A stretch of DNA of 64,000 nucleotides from Streptomyces sp. T12. GTDB lineage: Bacteria > Actinomycetota > Actinomycetes > Streptomycetales > Streptomycetaceae. A model generated the notes under the pieces. The model had not been told where the DNA came from and made no database searches. It worked only from the letters and a program-made list of their open reading frames with translations. Positions 1 to 7,989 of this stretch are shown here, piece after piece; position 1 is the stretch's first letter; the number at the start of each line of letters is the position of its first letter. The position numbers were made by a program, and so were the translations under genes. The DNA lies in the NCBI RefSeq assembly GCF_028736035.1, contig NZ_CP117866.1, positions 10,271,001-10,335,000 on the forward strand, in the 5' to 3' direction.

Positions 1-187
1 GGCCCCGCGGCGCCGCCTTCTTCGCCTTGTAGATTTCCGTCAAACGCTCGACGGCCGCATCCTGGGTCGCGAACCCGGACTCCTCCAACTGCCGCCCCGC
101 CGCCGACCGGTACCGGACCTTGTAAGGGTGAGGGCACTTCGACCACCGCGACCGCGGATGCTCACACTCCTTGAAAAACGAACCCAT
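1..187 (-). CDS. Tyrosine integrase, N-terminal fragment (runs off window)
   Basis: The minus strand reads from an ATG at 187 as MGSFFKECEHPRSRW, then a segment with KCPHPYKVRYR and SGFATQDAAVERL, and is still open at base 1. This is the characteristic arm-binding N-terminus of Streptomyces integrative-element tyrosine recombinases: a short Cys/His-containing start followed by the AP2-like or SAM-like arm-binding region. The catalytic R-H-R-Y domain would lie to the left of the window and cannot be seen. It probably integrates and excises an element whose att site lies beyond the left edge. About 62 codons are present of an expected 370-450. Family assignment is by recall of the N-terminal motif. 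Confidence 0.8.
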   Translation of the reverse strand, partial: MGSFFKECEHPRSRWSKCPHPYKVRYRSAAGRQLEESGFATQDAAVERLTEIYKAKKAAPRG

Positions 188-217
188 CCCACGAACCAGG
201 ACAGCGGAACCCACGGT

Positions 218-757
218 TGCTGACTCCTCCACGACCGATGCTGGCAGCTTGCTGACCCTCACCGATTCGGAACAGCGCTGACCTGCACTGATGCGCGCAG
301 GATCCGCTATGTTCTGGAACTGGATCGGGCGGACCCAGCAGGAGATCGAACAGGCCCGTCAGGACTGGATGGAAGGGCGGCGGTTCGGTGAGGTGAAGGG
401 GTACGACGGTGATCCGCTGCCTGCTCCGGAACTGCCGCCGGTGCCGTTGAAGCCACGGGGGAGAGTGCGCTGACCTGCGGAGACGCGTCAGCGTTGGTGG
501 TCGCAGGGCGGAAGGCGGTCGGTAATTCTCAATGTCTTCCACCTGCTTGCCGGGAGGCGTCTGAACAGCTGGCTGGCTCCGGCCGATGCGGTTGGCGATT
601 CCACAGTGCGGCTGTCTGTGGGCGGCTGTGGCAGGACTCTTGCTGACCTAATGCTGACTTTGCTGACGCCTCGTCAGGCTGGGGTGAGGAGCTCTCTTCC
701 CAGCTTCGGCGCTTGCGTAGGCGTTTGCCGGTTCGGTGGTGCCCGGACCGATGCTGA
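218..757 (+). repeat. Cluster of eight direct GCTGAC repeats beside the integrase
   Basis: GCTGAC occurs in the same orientation at about 219, 251, 277, 469, 642, 653, 662 and 753, mostly as TGCTGAC. By chance a 6-mer would appear about 0.1-0.2 times in 540 bases. Three copies at 641-667 are 9-11 bases apart, close to one helical turn, as in iterons or integrase/excisionase arm sites. The function is inferred from location only. Confidence 0.6.
309..473 (+). CDS. Small hypothetical protein (54 aa)
   Basis: The ORF encodes a 54-residue acidic-to-basic peptide beginning MFWNWIGRTQQEIEQ and ending PLKPRGRVR. An AGGA at 299-302 sits six bases before the ATG at 309, which favours this start over the upstream ATG at 291. 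The composition (amphipathic helix, then a proline-rich tail) looks like the small proteins often seen beside actinobacterial integrases, but I cannot name a function. It is divergent from the integrase gene. Codon third positions are GC-rich, which supports real coding. Confidence 0.5.
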   Translation: MFWNWIGRTQQEIEQARQDWMEGRRFGEVKGYDGDPLPAPELPPVPLKPRGRVR

Positions 758-1469
758 CCTGGCTGGCGGTCGAGTCAGACGTTGCGGGAGGGTAGCGTCG
801 CTCACACTGCCGCCTTGTGGAGATTCAACAAGGCTCCGACGTCAACGCTGCATGTCAGCAGCGCCGCTCGTGTCCGATCCGACAAGCGCTGCGCCGGAGA
901 GTGACTAAAGCTCGCCACCATCGAGGAGGACGGTGCGGGGACTGCGTTTGACGACGTCGGTCATGGACCGGGTTCCTTCTGGTCGCGGTAGACCAAGAAG
1001 CCGAGGCGGAGTGCCGCCTTTGGGTGAGCGGATCTCCAGCCTGGCGGAGCCAGCACCAAGCAGACCGTGGCCATGGTGTGGCGTGGGCGTGCCCTACCAC
1101 TGCCCCAGCGGCCGCTGCCTCCCCAAGTGTTGGATAAACCATGCCACTTCGTCCAAACGCCGGGCTTGCGGTTGCCCCAGCTGGGGTTGCGGTCTTTGGC
1201 CGCCCCGAAGGCGACCGCCGCCACCAGGCCGGCAAGTGAGGCCCACATACCGAGGATCCTCGGTCGCCCCGAAGGGTGCCCGACACTGGGGGCGTCCTGG
1301 ACGTCGAGCTGCAGGTATCTGGAGTTGCGATCCTCGGCCGGACCGAGGGGCGGCCGCCATGCTGGTAGCCAGGACGGTCACTGTATCGAGGCTCTGCTGG
1401 AGGGTTACGGGCACGACAGGGAGTGGGTGAAGCGGCCGTTTCCTTGGGCGCGACTTGCGTGTCGCGGTT
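474..1469. other. No confident gene; degenerate element DNA
   Basis: About 1 kb with no ORF I can support. It holds four of the GCTGAC repeats and a 14-bp perfect palindrome CCGAGGATCCTCGG near 1249-1262. A minus-strand ORF (961-1248) starting MWASLAGLVAAVAFGAA has a hydrophobic N-terminus. It could be a small membrane spread-type protein or noise. Confidence 0.5.
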
Positions 1470-3134
1470 TCACGTGGGGTTGCGGAGCGCTTTACTGAGT
1501 GGCTCGATTCCTCGTTGCGGGTGGTAGTGGCCTGTCCACTCGTAGAGGTCACCGGCGACTTCGACCGCGTGACCGGCACTGATCGCTGACTCCAGTTCTT
1601 TGTGAGGGATCGATGCCATGTGGTCCTGGAGGGCGCGGTAAGTCTCCGGTGTCGGCACTCCGCCGCGGAGTTGCCCGATGGCGTCCCGGGCGGCCTGATG
1701 GTCTTTATGGGTGAGCTGGGAGCGGATGACGACGACGGCCACGGAGTGCTCGTTGTCGATCATGCGCATTCTGCGGGCGACTTCCGGATAGTCCAGCTTC
1801 TCTCGCAGTGCCTCGATGACTTCTCCGGTGGCTCCGTCGGGATCTGTGGAGGAGCGTCCGGCCTGGAGCTGGTAGCGGTGCTGGTAGTAGGAGCGCAGGG
1901 TGTCCAGGTCGTCGGGGGCTGCCAGGTCCTTGCCGAAGCGGCGGGATGCTGCGGCGATGCCGGACCAGTTGTAGATCACTTGTGGCTGGAGTCCGTCGGT
2001 CGGTTCGAAGACGGTCAGGACGCTGTCTTGGGTTTGGCGGTGGCCTTCGCGGTTGATGCGTCCGGCGGCCTGCTGTTCGGACTCCGGCAGTGACCTGGCG
2101 CGGAATCCGTGCGGGAAGTCGAGGTCGACGCCGGCCTCGATCAGCGACGTCGATACCAGCAGCGTGCCCAGGCCGGCCTCTAGGCGTCGCTTGGCGGCCT
2201 GGATGGTCTCTCGGCGGTGACCGCCGGTCATGCGGGTAGACAGGTGCAGCACGCCTGGACTCTCCCTGCGGCCGTCGAGCCACGTTTTGTGCACTTGGCT
2301 GGCGTCCTTGGTGCCGTTGACCACCACCAGGGCGTCGGTGTGCGTTGTGGCCTCGGCGGCGATGCTCTCAAGCGTCACGGCTGGGCCGGTGCGCCACTCG
2401 TACCGGACCCGGCGCAGGCGCTCGAACAGGGGCGCGGGGTTCGCGACGATCTCGCGCTGCGGCAGTCCGGTCTGCCAGGGGTTGAGCGCGGAGAGTTCCG
2501 GCTGGGTCGCCGAGGACAGCACCAGGGTCACGCCGTAGTGCTCCACGAGCTCGCGCAGCCCGGACAGGATGGGTGTCAGCAGAGCGTCGGGGAGGGCCTG
2601 GACCTCGTCCAGGACGAGGACGGAGTTCGCGATCCGGTGCAGTCGGCGGGTGGCCGAGGGGCTGTTGCCGAAGAGGCTCTCGATCAAGCGGACCGTGGTG
2701 GTCACGATGAACGGGGCGTCCCAGTTCTCCGCGGCCAGTTTCGCCCACGGGTTGGGGCGGTGGGGCGTTTCGAAATTCACGGCGGAGTGGTGTTCCAGGA
2801 CCGTCCGCGGCCCGTGCTCGGGATCCAGCAGGCTGCGGTAGACCGCCGCGTTCTGTTCCGTGATCGAAATGAACGGGACCGCGACGATGACGCGCCGCAG
2901 CCCGTGCAGGGCGGCATGACGGAGCGCGAAGCCTCCCCCGGTGAACGTCTTTCCCGCGCCGGTCGGCAGGTGCAGCCGGTAGACCCCCGGCTTGCCGGCG
3001 GCTGCCTCGACGGCCTCCCCGTAGATGTCCTCTCGGAGCTGGTCCAGCCATGAGGGAGCGGTGCGGCGTCGGCGCTCGGCAACTGTCTCCCGGCGGCGGG
3101 TCTCGTACCGCTCCCACAACTGCGCCATGCTCAC
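1470..3134 (-). CDS. cas3': CRISPR-associated helicase Cas3' (stand-alone helicase subunit)
   Basis: A 554-residue superfamily 2 helicase. Visible motifs are Walker A PTGAGKT (about residue 57), VAVPFISITEQ (Ia), LVLDEVQALP (Walker B, DEVQ instead of DEVH), LVLSSATQPEL (III), STSLIEAGVDLDFP (V) and QAAGRINREGH (VI). In type I CRISPR this subunit translocates along the non-target strand while the HD subunit cuts. The start overlaps the stop of the upstream HD gene as ATGA, so the two are translationally coupled and replace the usual fused Cas3. No Cascade genes (cas5, cas6, cas7, cas8, cse2), cas1/cas2 or repeat array follow within the window, so it is an orphan here. It appears intact. Confidence 0.9.
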   Translation of the reverse strand: MSMAQLWERYETRRRETVAERRRRTAPSWLDQLREDIYGEAVEAAAGKPGVYRLHLPTGAGKTFTGGGFALRHAALHGLRRVIVAVPFISITEQNAAVYRSLLDPEHGPRTVLEHHSAVNFETPHRPNPWAKLAAENWDAPFIVTTTVRLIESLFGNSPSATRRLHRIANSVLVLDEVQALPDALLTPILSGLRELVEHYGVTLVLSSATQPELSALNPWQTGLPQREIVANPAPLFERLRRVRYEWRTGPAVTLESIAAEATTHTDALVVVNGTKDASQVHKTWLDGRRESPGVLHLSTRMTGGHRRETIQAAKRRLEAGLGTLLVSTSLIEAGVDLDFPHGFRARSLPESEQQAAGRINREGHRQTQDSVLTVFEPTDGLQPQVIYNWSGIAAASRRFGKDLAAPDDLDTLRSYYQHRYQLQAGRSSTDPDGATGEVIEALREKLDYPEVARRMRMIDNEHSVAVVVIRSQLTHKDHQAARDAIGQLRGGVPTPETYRALQDHMASIPHKELESAISAGHAVEVAGDLYEWTGHYHPQRGIEPLSKALRNPT

Positions 3135-3706
3135 GGCCCTCGGGGGTGCGTGCCGGGTCTGAAGTGGGCGGCGGTGTCGAGCCGGTCCGCGTCGACCACG
3201 GCCGAGTACGTCATGCGGACCAGCATCTCCACACTGGTCCGGTCGTGCGGGGCAAGCCAGTTGGGGGCCGCCGGACAGGTTCCGTACAGGATTTCCGGCA
3301 TGACGCCGGCGACCTGGCTGATCGCCTCGTCCACCTCTGCGGAGTCCCGCATCAGGGCCTTGAGCCGGACCTTGAGTTCCGACCAGGCGGGCAGGCCGGT
3401 GTGATGTCCCTCGATCACTCCGGCGAACGGTGTCAGCACAGGATGGCGCCGGGCCGCCTGGGCGAACAAGAACGCCCCGGCGTCATGGTGTGGAGGGCGG
3501 CGGACCTTGCGGCCGGTCGGGGCCTCCTCGATCAGCCCGTCCTGCCAGGCGCACGCGCCCTTGCCGGTGTCGTGGTCACGCCCCAACCGGCAGGCGAGTT
3601 CTCCGCCTCCCCAGACTTCGGCGAAACCGCGTGCCAGCTCGCCGGTGCCTCGGGCGTGGTCTTCGTACCATTGCCAGACGCCCCGACGGCCGGGTGAGTG
3701 GGCCAC
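3131..3706 (-). CDS. cas3'': CRISPR-associated HD nuclease Cas3''
   Basis: A 191-residue HD-superfamily nuclease. Metal-binding motifs can be seen in order: AHSPG at the extreme N-terminus, HDTGKGACAWQ (the HD doublet), GHHTGLP (HH), and VVDADRLD near the C-terminus. It would nick and degrade the displaced DNA strand. The GTG start at 3706 has GAGGG seven bases upstream. The gene begins almost at the first conserved His, and an IS5-type element end lies only about 40 bp upstream. The element may therefore have removed a few N-terminal codons and certainly separates the gene from its original promoter. The 3' end overlaps cas3' by four bases. Confidence 0.88.
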   Translation of the reverse strand: MAHSPGRRGVWQWYEDHARGTGELARGFAEVWGGGELACRLGRDHDTGKGACAWQDGLIEEAPTGRKVRRPPHHDAGAFLFAQAARRHPVLTPFAGVIEGHHTGLPAWSELKVRLKALMRDSAEVDEAISQVAGVMPEILYGTCPAAPNWLAPHDRTSVEMLVRMTYSAVVDADRLDTAAHFRPGTHPRGP

Positions 3707-3746
3707 GAGCCTGCCCTCCGGAACCGGAACCGGGCCTCCTAAGAGC

Positions 3747-3759
3747 TCGTAACACGATC
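3747..3759 (+). repeat. Left terminal inverted repeat
   Basis: TCGTAACACGATC, exact reverse complement of 5302-5314. It lies at the 3' side of the transposase gene, as expected for an IS end. Confidence 0.75.
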
Positions 3760-4565
3760 ATGGGCGGACCTTCTTGAGGCGTCTCCAGCAGATGAGGCCG
3801 CAGGCCAGTGAGACGAAGGCGTCGTGGAAGTCGAGGCGTCTTTCCCAGCGGACGGCCAGGCGCTTGAAGTGGTGCAGGAGCGAGAAAGTCTGCTCGACGA
3901 CGTAGCGGAGCTTGCCGAGGTCCTTGATGTTCGGGGCACCCTTGCGGGAGATCACCGGCAGGATGCGACGCCTGCGCAGCTCGCGCCGGTTGGGGTTGCT
4001 GTCGTAGCCCTTGTCGCCCAGGAGTGCGTCGGGGCGCCTGCGGGGACGACCCGGCTTCCCTGCGACGGGAGGAATGCTGTCGACCAGGGCGAGGGTCTGG
4101 GTGACGTCGTTGACATTGGCCGCGGTGGTGATGACATTGAACGGGGTACCCTTCCCGTCGCAGATCAGGTGATGTTTACTGCCCGTCTTCCCGCGGTCGA
4201 CCGGTGACGGGCCGGTGGCCTCGCCCCCTTTTTCGCGCGAATGTGGGAGGCGTCCACGCAGGCCCGCGTCCAGGACAGGCGTCGGCCGCGTGCAATTCGG
4301 CGAGCAGGATGTGGTGCAGCTTCTCGAAGACGCCGACCTCGTGCCATCGGCCCAGCCGACGCCAGCAGGTCTGTCCGGAACCGAACCCCAGCTCCAGCGG
4401 CAGCAGTTGCCAGCTGACGTCGTTGTAGAGCACGTACAGGATGCCCTGCAGGCACAACCGGTCATCCAGCGGCTTCGGACCGGGTGCCTTCTGTGGCCAG
4501 GGCGGCAGCAACGGCTCGATCAACGCCCAGAGGTCATCGTCCACGATCCACGGTCGAACACTCAC
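3758..4565 (-). pseudogene. IS5-family (IS427-like) transposase, frameshifted
   Basis: The N-terminal part (from ATG 4565, MSVRPWIVDDDLWALIEP), a middle part (SWTRACVDASHIRAKKG, containing the first catalytic Asp) and the C-terminal part (GKTGSKHHLICDGKG ... LLGDKGYDSN ... FSLLHHFKRLAVRWERR, second Asp and Glu) lie in three different frames. The A5G5 run in the middle matches the -1 programmed frameshift site used by this IS group. The earlier break, near 4290, looks like a one-base deletion before a Leu-Ser-Trp-Thr segment and is probably inactivating. Transposition would then need an intact copy elsewhere. Confidence 0.85.
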
Positions 4566-4629
4566 GCTTTCCCAACGGCCGAATCGTCACACCGGTCACG
4601 CCCGTCCCACTGCGACAGCGGCACGGCGT

Positions 4630-5142
4630 CTATGACGGCCAGGACGATTCATCGGTGGCCGGGACGCCTTCCAAAGGAAGGCGATCGCGGTAGTACTCCG
4701 ACTCCAACCAGTCCTCCCTCACGAAGACCGGCCGCGACATCAGCACGCCACCGACCTCCTGTGAGCGCAGGAGAACCCCGAGATCGGTCAGGGCGAGGGA
4801 GTCATCGAGGGTGTACAGCAAGCAACTCCCGTGCTCGGCGGCGTAGTCAAGGAGGAACTGGTGCGCCTGCTTGGGATCGCGGCCGGCCAGTGCAAAGCCC
4901 GCCAGCAAGACCTGCGGACCCGTGACCGCATCCAGGGCAATGCATGCCAACTTGCCCGCGTCGTAGAACACCTTCACCCCGTCGGCGAAATCTTCCTGCT
5001 CGTAGGGCCCGCCCACCCGTTTCTGCGGCTCAGAGCCCCGGAGCGCTTCGGCGACCTCGGCCGGGCTCATCCCGAACCGCAGTGGCCCCAGCCCGGCTCC
5101 GGGCAGCAACTCCCAGTGCTCCCGTCCCCCGCTTGTGCTCAC
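4630..5142 (-). CDS. Hypothetical passenger protein inside the IS5-type element (170 aa)
   Basis: Begins at GTG 5142, with AAGGGG about nine bases upstream, as (M)STSGGREHWELLPGAG. It continues with LGPLRFGMSPAEVAEAL, a motif seen at the start of a widespread uncharacterised soluble family that resembles polymorphic-toxin immunity proteins. No signal peptide or membrane segment. It reads in the same direction as the transposase, 65 bp upstream of it, and lies inside the element's inverted repeats. Its presence suggests a cargo gene or capture of flanking DNA. Function unknown. Confidence 0.65.
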   Translation of the reverse strand: MSTSGGREHWELLPGAGLGPLRFGMSPAEVAEALRGSEPQKRVGGPYEQEDFADGVKVFYDAGKLACIALDAVTGPQVLLAGFALAGRDPKQAHQFLLDYAAEHGSCLLYTLDDSLALTDLGVLLRSQEVGGVLMSRPVFVREDWLESEYYRDRLPLEGVPATDESSWPS

Positions 5143-5301
5143 GTGATCCGCCCCTTCAAATGACCATCTCCTGTGGCCCGGCATCGCGTGCGAGACCAGC
5201 GCCCAAAGTGCCACCTGAACAGACCGAGCGCCAACTGAAGGACTCACGGCCTCCGCAGAACAAGGCAGGGGAGCACTCGGTCGCACTGCCTACCTCAACA
5301 A

Positions 5302-5314
5302 GATCGTGTTACGA
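5302..5314 (-). repeat. Right terminal inverted repeat
   Basis: GATCGTGTTACGA, exact reverse complement of 3747-3759, placed about 160 bp upstream of the passenger gene start. Confidence 0.75.
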
Positions 5315-5458
5315 ATTCTAACGGGTCAACTAACTTGTTTTCAGGCATATTTGACTTCCTGTCGGTTATGCGCTGAGATCCCAGCGCACCATCGTTGTGG
5401 ACTTGGAGGTTGCGTTCTTTGGTCCGAGCAACCCCACTTCGGCTGCCGCGAGCGCCGT

Positions 5459-5833
5459 TTATGCCCCGTCATCATGCATTTTCCTCCCTTCGTCCGCGCA
5501 TGCGCCGATGAGCTTCTGGCGGGTGTCGCGGCCGGCGGCAAGGTCGGTGACGGCCTGGTGGACGAGCGGCTGGTCGACCAGGCCGAGCCGTTTGCCCGCC
5601 ATCGACCACGCCTGGCACGGCGTAGACGCGATCAGACCGAGAACACGGCCGGAGAAGATCCACACCGGGTAGGTGGCGACGTCCGTCCGGATCGTCAACT
5701 GACCTGCCCTGGCACGGGTTTTGCACGCCTATTCGTCCCATTCCAGGCCCATATCACGTGCGCCGAGAACGGTGAGTGCATGGCTCCAGCCCCTGGGCCC
5801 GGTGAACAGATCAAGGATGAACCGCTGGCTCAC
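5459..5833 (-). pseudogene. C5-cytosine DNA methyltransferase, truncated and with in-frame amber
   Basis: A GTG at 5833 overlaps the stop of the upstream gene (GTGA). The frame reads VSQRFILDLFTGPRGWSHAL, where the FTGPRGW segment is a motif-I-like SAM-binding start, then GARDMGLEWDE. It hits TAG at 5729-5731 where relatives have a Tyr codon. The same frame continues past the amber codon as ACKTRARAGQ and later STPCQAWSMAGKRLGL, which is motif IV with the catalytic PCQ Cys. It then stops at 5459 after about 125 codons, so the target-recognition region and the later motifs are missing. A single nonsense change plus a 3' deletion therefore killed this enzyme. Confidence 0.75.
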
Positions 5834-6594
5834 GAGGCGAGCCCGAAGTCGTCCTGCGCCGGCTCGTGTTCGGATCCGCGGCAGGCCCAGGGCGAGCATC
5901 CGTCGACGACACCGTTCTCCAGCTCTTCGACCGCGATGGGACGGTCGTCGAGTTCCTGCTGGCGCGCGGCCCACTCGGCGGCCGTGACGTGGTCGATGGG
6001 CGCCTGGTCGAGGGGGACACGGGAGCGGTGCAGGAATGCCTGCCCAAGCAGCCGGTTCTCGGAGGTGTTCGCGCGTGCGTTGCCCTGGCGGATCGCCGCA
6101 TCGAATGCGACCACGTCCTCCCATTCCTCCGGGCTCGTATCCCGGATATGCCGCCACTGCGCGTTACCATGAAATGGGTAACCCAAACAGCTCGATTTCG
6201 GCGTACCCGTCAGCCCGATCGATGACAGGTATCTAACGCAGTCAGTCCGGGACCAGTTGAGGTCGATCAGAGGGTGCCGGTTGTGCATGTACTGGACGTC
6301 CGCGTCCTTGGCCCGATGGAATTCATCCGTCGATATGCCGACCCACTGATCGACGAAGACGTCCTTGGGGATGCGCAGAGGGTAGGGGTATCCGAGGAGT
6401 TCCCTGACCTTCTTCTTGATCGGCTTGATCTTGTACTCGCCGGTGCTTCTCTGCACTTCACTCGAAAGGGTGGGGAGAGGTATGGGGTGCAGGGGTTGCT
6501 CCTTTCGCAATGTCTGGTGGTCAAGCGCCTCGCGGATGAGGAGGCAGGCGACTTGCTTCAATGTCCGCGGAACTGAACCTGCCCGTTCCCTCAC
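5830..6594 (-). pseudogene. PAPS-reductase-like (adenine nucleotide alpha hydrolase) protein, N-terminally truncated
   Basis: The frame contains EYKIKPIKKKVRELLG, DQWVGISTDEFHRAKD, LIDLNWSRTDCVRYL, PFHGNAQWRHIRD, FLHRSRVPLDQAPID and the terminal DGCSPWACRG. This order is typical of phage and integrative-element PAPS-reductase-like proteins. The N-terminal ATP-pyrophosphatase loop (SGGxDS region) is absent and the GTG at 6594 opens into unrelated sequence. Two Cys positions normally seen in relatives (Cys before TxEYK, and the second Cys of CxxCPFHGN) read Ser and Tyr here, which would break a metal or Fe-S site. The gene overlaps the methyltransferase by four bases, so they were once one operon, perhaps for nucleic-acid modification. 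Confidence 0.65.
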
Positions 6595-6701
6595 GTGGGT
6601 GACGGCCGTGTGGTCGCGGAGGTCGACCTTGCTGTTTCAGGCGTGAGGGCGGCGGAAAGGGCCGCTAACTGAAGGGTTGACAGGCGTGGTTGGCTGGCGG
6701 G

Positions 6702-7328
6702 ATGGAATGGATCCTCGGCCGGTCCGACGCGCCGGACCTGATGTACGCCGTCGACCTCGTGGATGCCCGACACTCCGACTGGGATCTATGGGTGCCGGCG
6801 ATCGAGCTGGTGCAGTGCGGACGGGTGGTGAAGCCAGCCGTCTTCCTCAAGGTCGGCCATTACGAGTACAACGCCTGGTCGGAGCGTGTGCTGCTCGACG
6901 CGGTGCGGTGGGAGTGGCACCCGCCGAAACCGTGCGTGGTGTTCCGCATGTCGATGTTCTTCCGCGACCCGCAGGGCGGCCGGCTGGGGGTCGCAGCGCG
7001 GGGCCAGGTCACGGACACCACGGTCGCGATGGACCAGTACAGCCACCAGCTAGTTTGCGCTGCACTGTTCGACCCGACGCTGCGCGACCACATAGACCGG
7101 ATCACGGCGCTGGTGGAGGCGCCAGGTCCCCTGGTGGTGTTCTTCGTCGAGGAGGACGGCACAAGAATGAACCACATCTTCTGCCACGGCATCACCGGTG
7201 GCGCCCTGACCCAGCTCCAGGACGCGTCGCTGGAGGCCGCGAAGCTGCCACCACCCGACCGGGCAGCTTTCGACGACGCGTGCGCCGCGGCAGAGGCCGA
7301 CAAGCCCACGAAGAACTGGTGGAGTTGA
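6702..7328 (+). CDS. Hypothetical protein (about 208 aa)
   Basis: An intact ORF beginning MEWILGRSDAPDLMYAVDLV and ending near PTKNWWS. It has a mixed alpha/beta composition, no signal peptide and no membrane segment. A TTG at 6690 would add four residues; neither start has a strong ribosome site. A PPKP turn and regularly alternating hydrophobics suggest a folded soluble protein. It lies alone between the modification-gene remnants and the zinc-ribbon-like gene, in the degraded element. I do not recognise the family. Confidence 0.55.
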   Translation: MEWILGRSDAPDLMYAVDLVDARHSDWDLWVPAIELVQCGRVVKPAVFLKVGHYEYNAWSERVLLDAVRWEWHPPKPCVVFRMSMFFRDPQGGRLGVAARGQVTDTTVAMDQYSHQLVCAALFDPTLRDHIDRITALVEAPGPLVVFFVEEDGTRMNHIFCHGITGGALTQLQDASLEAAKLPPPDRAAFDDACAAAEADKPTKNWWS

Positions 7329-7433
7329 GCACAACACGAGGAGGGCGCTCGCGGCGTCACTGGTAGCCCAGCTTGGTGACTATCCTGCCGGCCAGGGCAG
7401 CCAGCAGTGCCGCTACTGAAGGAGGCCCAGCTT

Positions 7434-7451
7434 CATGGTCGTACGACCATG
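7434..7451. promoter_or_regulatory. 18-bp perfect palindrome over a start codon
   Basis: CATGGTCGTACGACCATG is fully self-complementary and contains the ATG at 7435. In mRNA it could fold over the start; as DNA it could be an operator. It follows the AAGGAGG ribosome site at 7419-7425. Confidence 0.5.
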
Positions 7452-7695
7452 CCTCATGTGCGGAAAGGACGTCGAGGCTGTAGGGGGGGGGAGTAACACG
7501 GTATATAGCCCCCGATATGGGGCCACTTATGCTTGCCACAGTGGGGGATGTGACGGCATGTCAGGATCGTATGACACTGCTGTCAAGTGGGAACGGCTTG
7601 CGCAGATGCCGAGCGAGGCCCGGGAGAGACATTGCGTGCCAGAGTCTGAGCCGTCACTGCCAAGACGACTGTCCTGGTTTCGTCGACGACGATGA
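7435..7695 (+). CDS. Small zinc-ribbon-like hypothetical protein (86 aa)
   Basis: A strong AAGGAGG lies nine bases before the ATG. The protein has a CLMCG knuckle at residues 6-10 and a second Cys pair CHSGGC near residue 34, which together could bind one Zn. The C-terminus is Arg-rich (RRLSWFRRRR), suggesting nucleic-acid binding. A run of nine G (Gly-Gly-Gly) inside the gene is a potential slippage site. The start codon is buried in an 18-bp palindrome. No family recognised. Confidence 0.55.
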   Translation: MVVRPCLMCGKDVEAVGGGSNTVYSPRYGATYACHSGGCDGMSGSYDTAVKWERLAQMPSEARERHCVPESEPSLPRRLSWFRRRR

Positions 7696-7989
7696 GTCGG
7701 AATCCGCAAGCTGTCGGAACGGGCTGGTGTTTCACTGATCCTCCTTTGTGCTCCGGGCGGTGGGGATGCCGAGGTCGACCGCCGGACGCTGGAACCGGCG
7801 TTGGGCCTCGTCGCGCTTGGCGCGGAGGAAGGTCAGGGCTAGGTCGATGCCCTCCATCTCGCCGAATCCGGCTGACCCTCCGCAAAAGGCGGGCCGGGCT
7901 GCTGAGACACCGGGCCTCTCGCGACCTTCCCGCCAGCAAGCGAGGGCCGGGCCGGGGAGGAACGGACGATGGCAGGCTGACCGTGAACT

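Larger units (their letters stand above)
3747..5314. mobile_element. IS5-type element with passenger gene, bounded by 13-bp inverted repeats
   Basis: The ends are perfect 13-bp inverted repeats: TCGTAACACGATC at 3747-3759 and GATCGTGTTACGA at 5302-5314. Between them lie a broken IS5-family (IS427-like) transposase and an unrelated 170-codon gene. A plain IS of this type is about 0.85-0.9 kb; this one is 1.57 kb because the right end lies about 740 bp beyond the transposase start. It sits directly upstream of cas3''. I did not find a convincing target-site duplication. Confidence 0.7.

Noticed and set aside
961..1248. Minus-strand ORF with hydrophobic N-terminus (MWASLAGLVAAVAFGAA)
   Set aside because: Ribosome site weak, C-terminal half looks non-coding and other frames overlap; kept only as a note in the gene-free entry.
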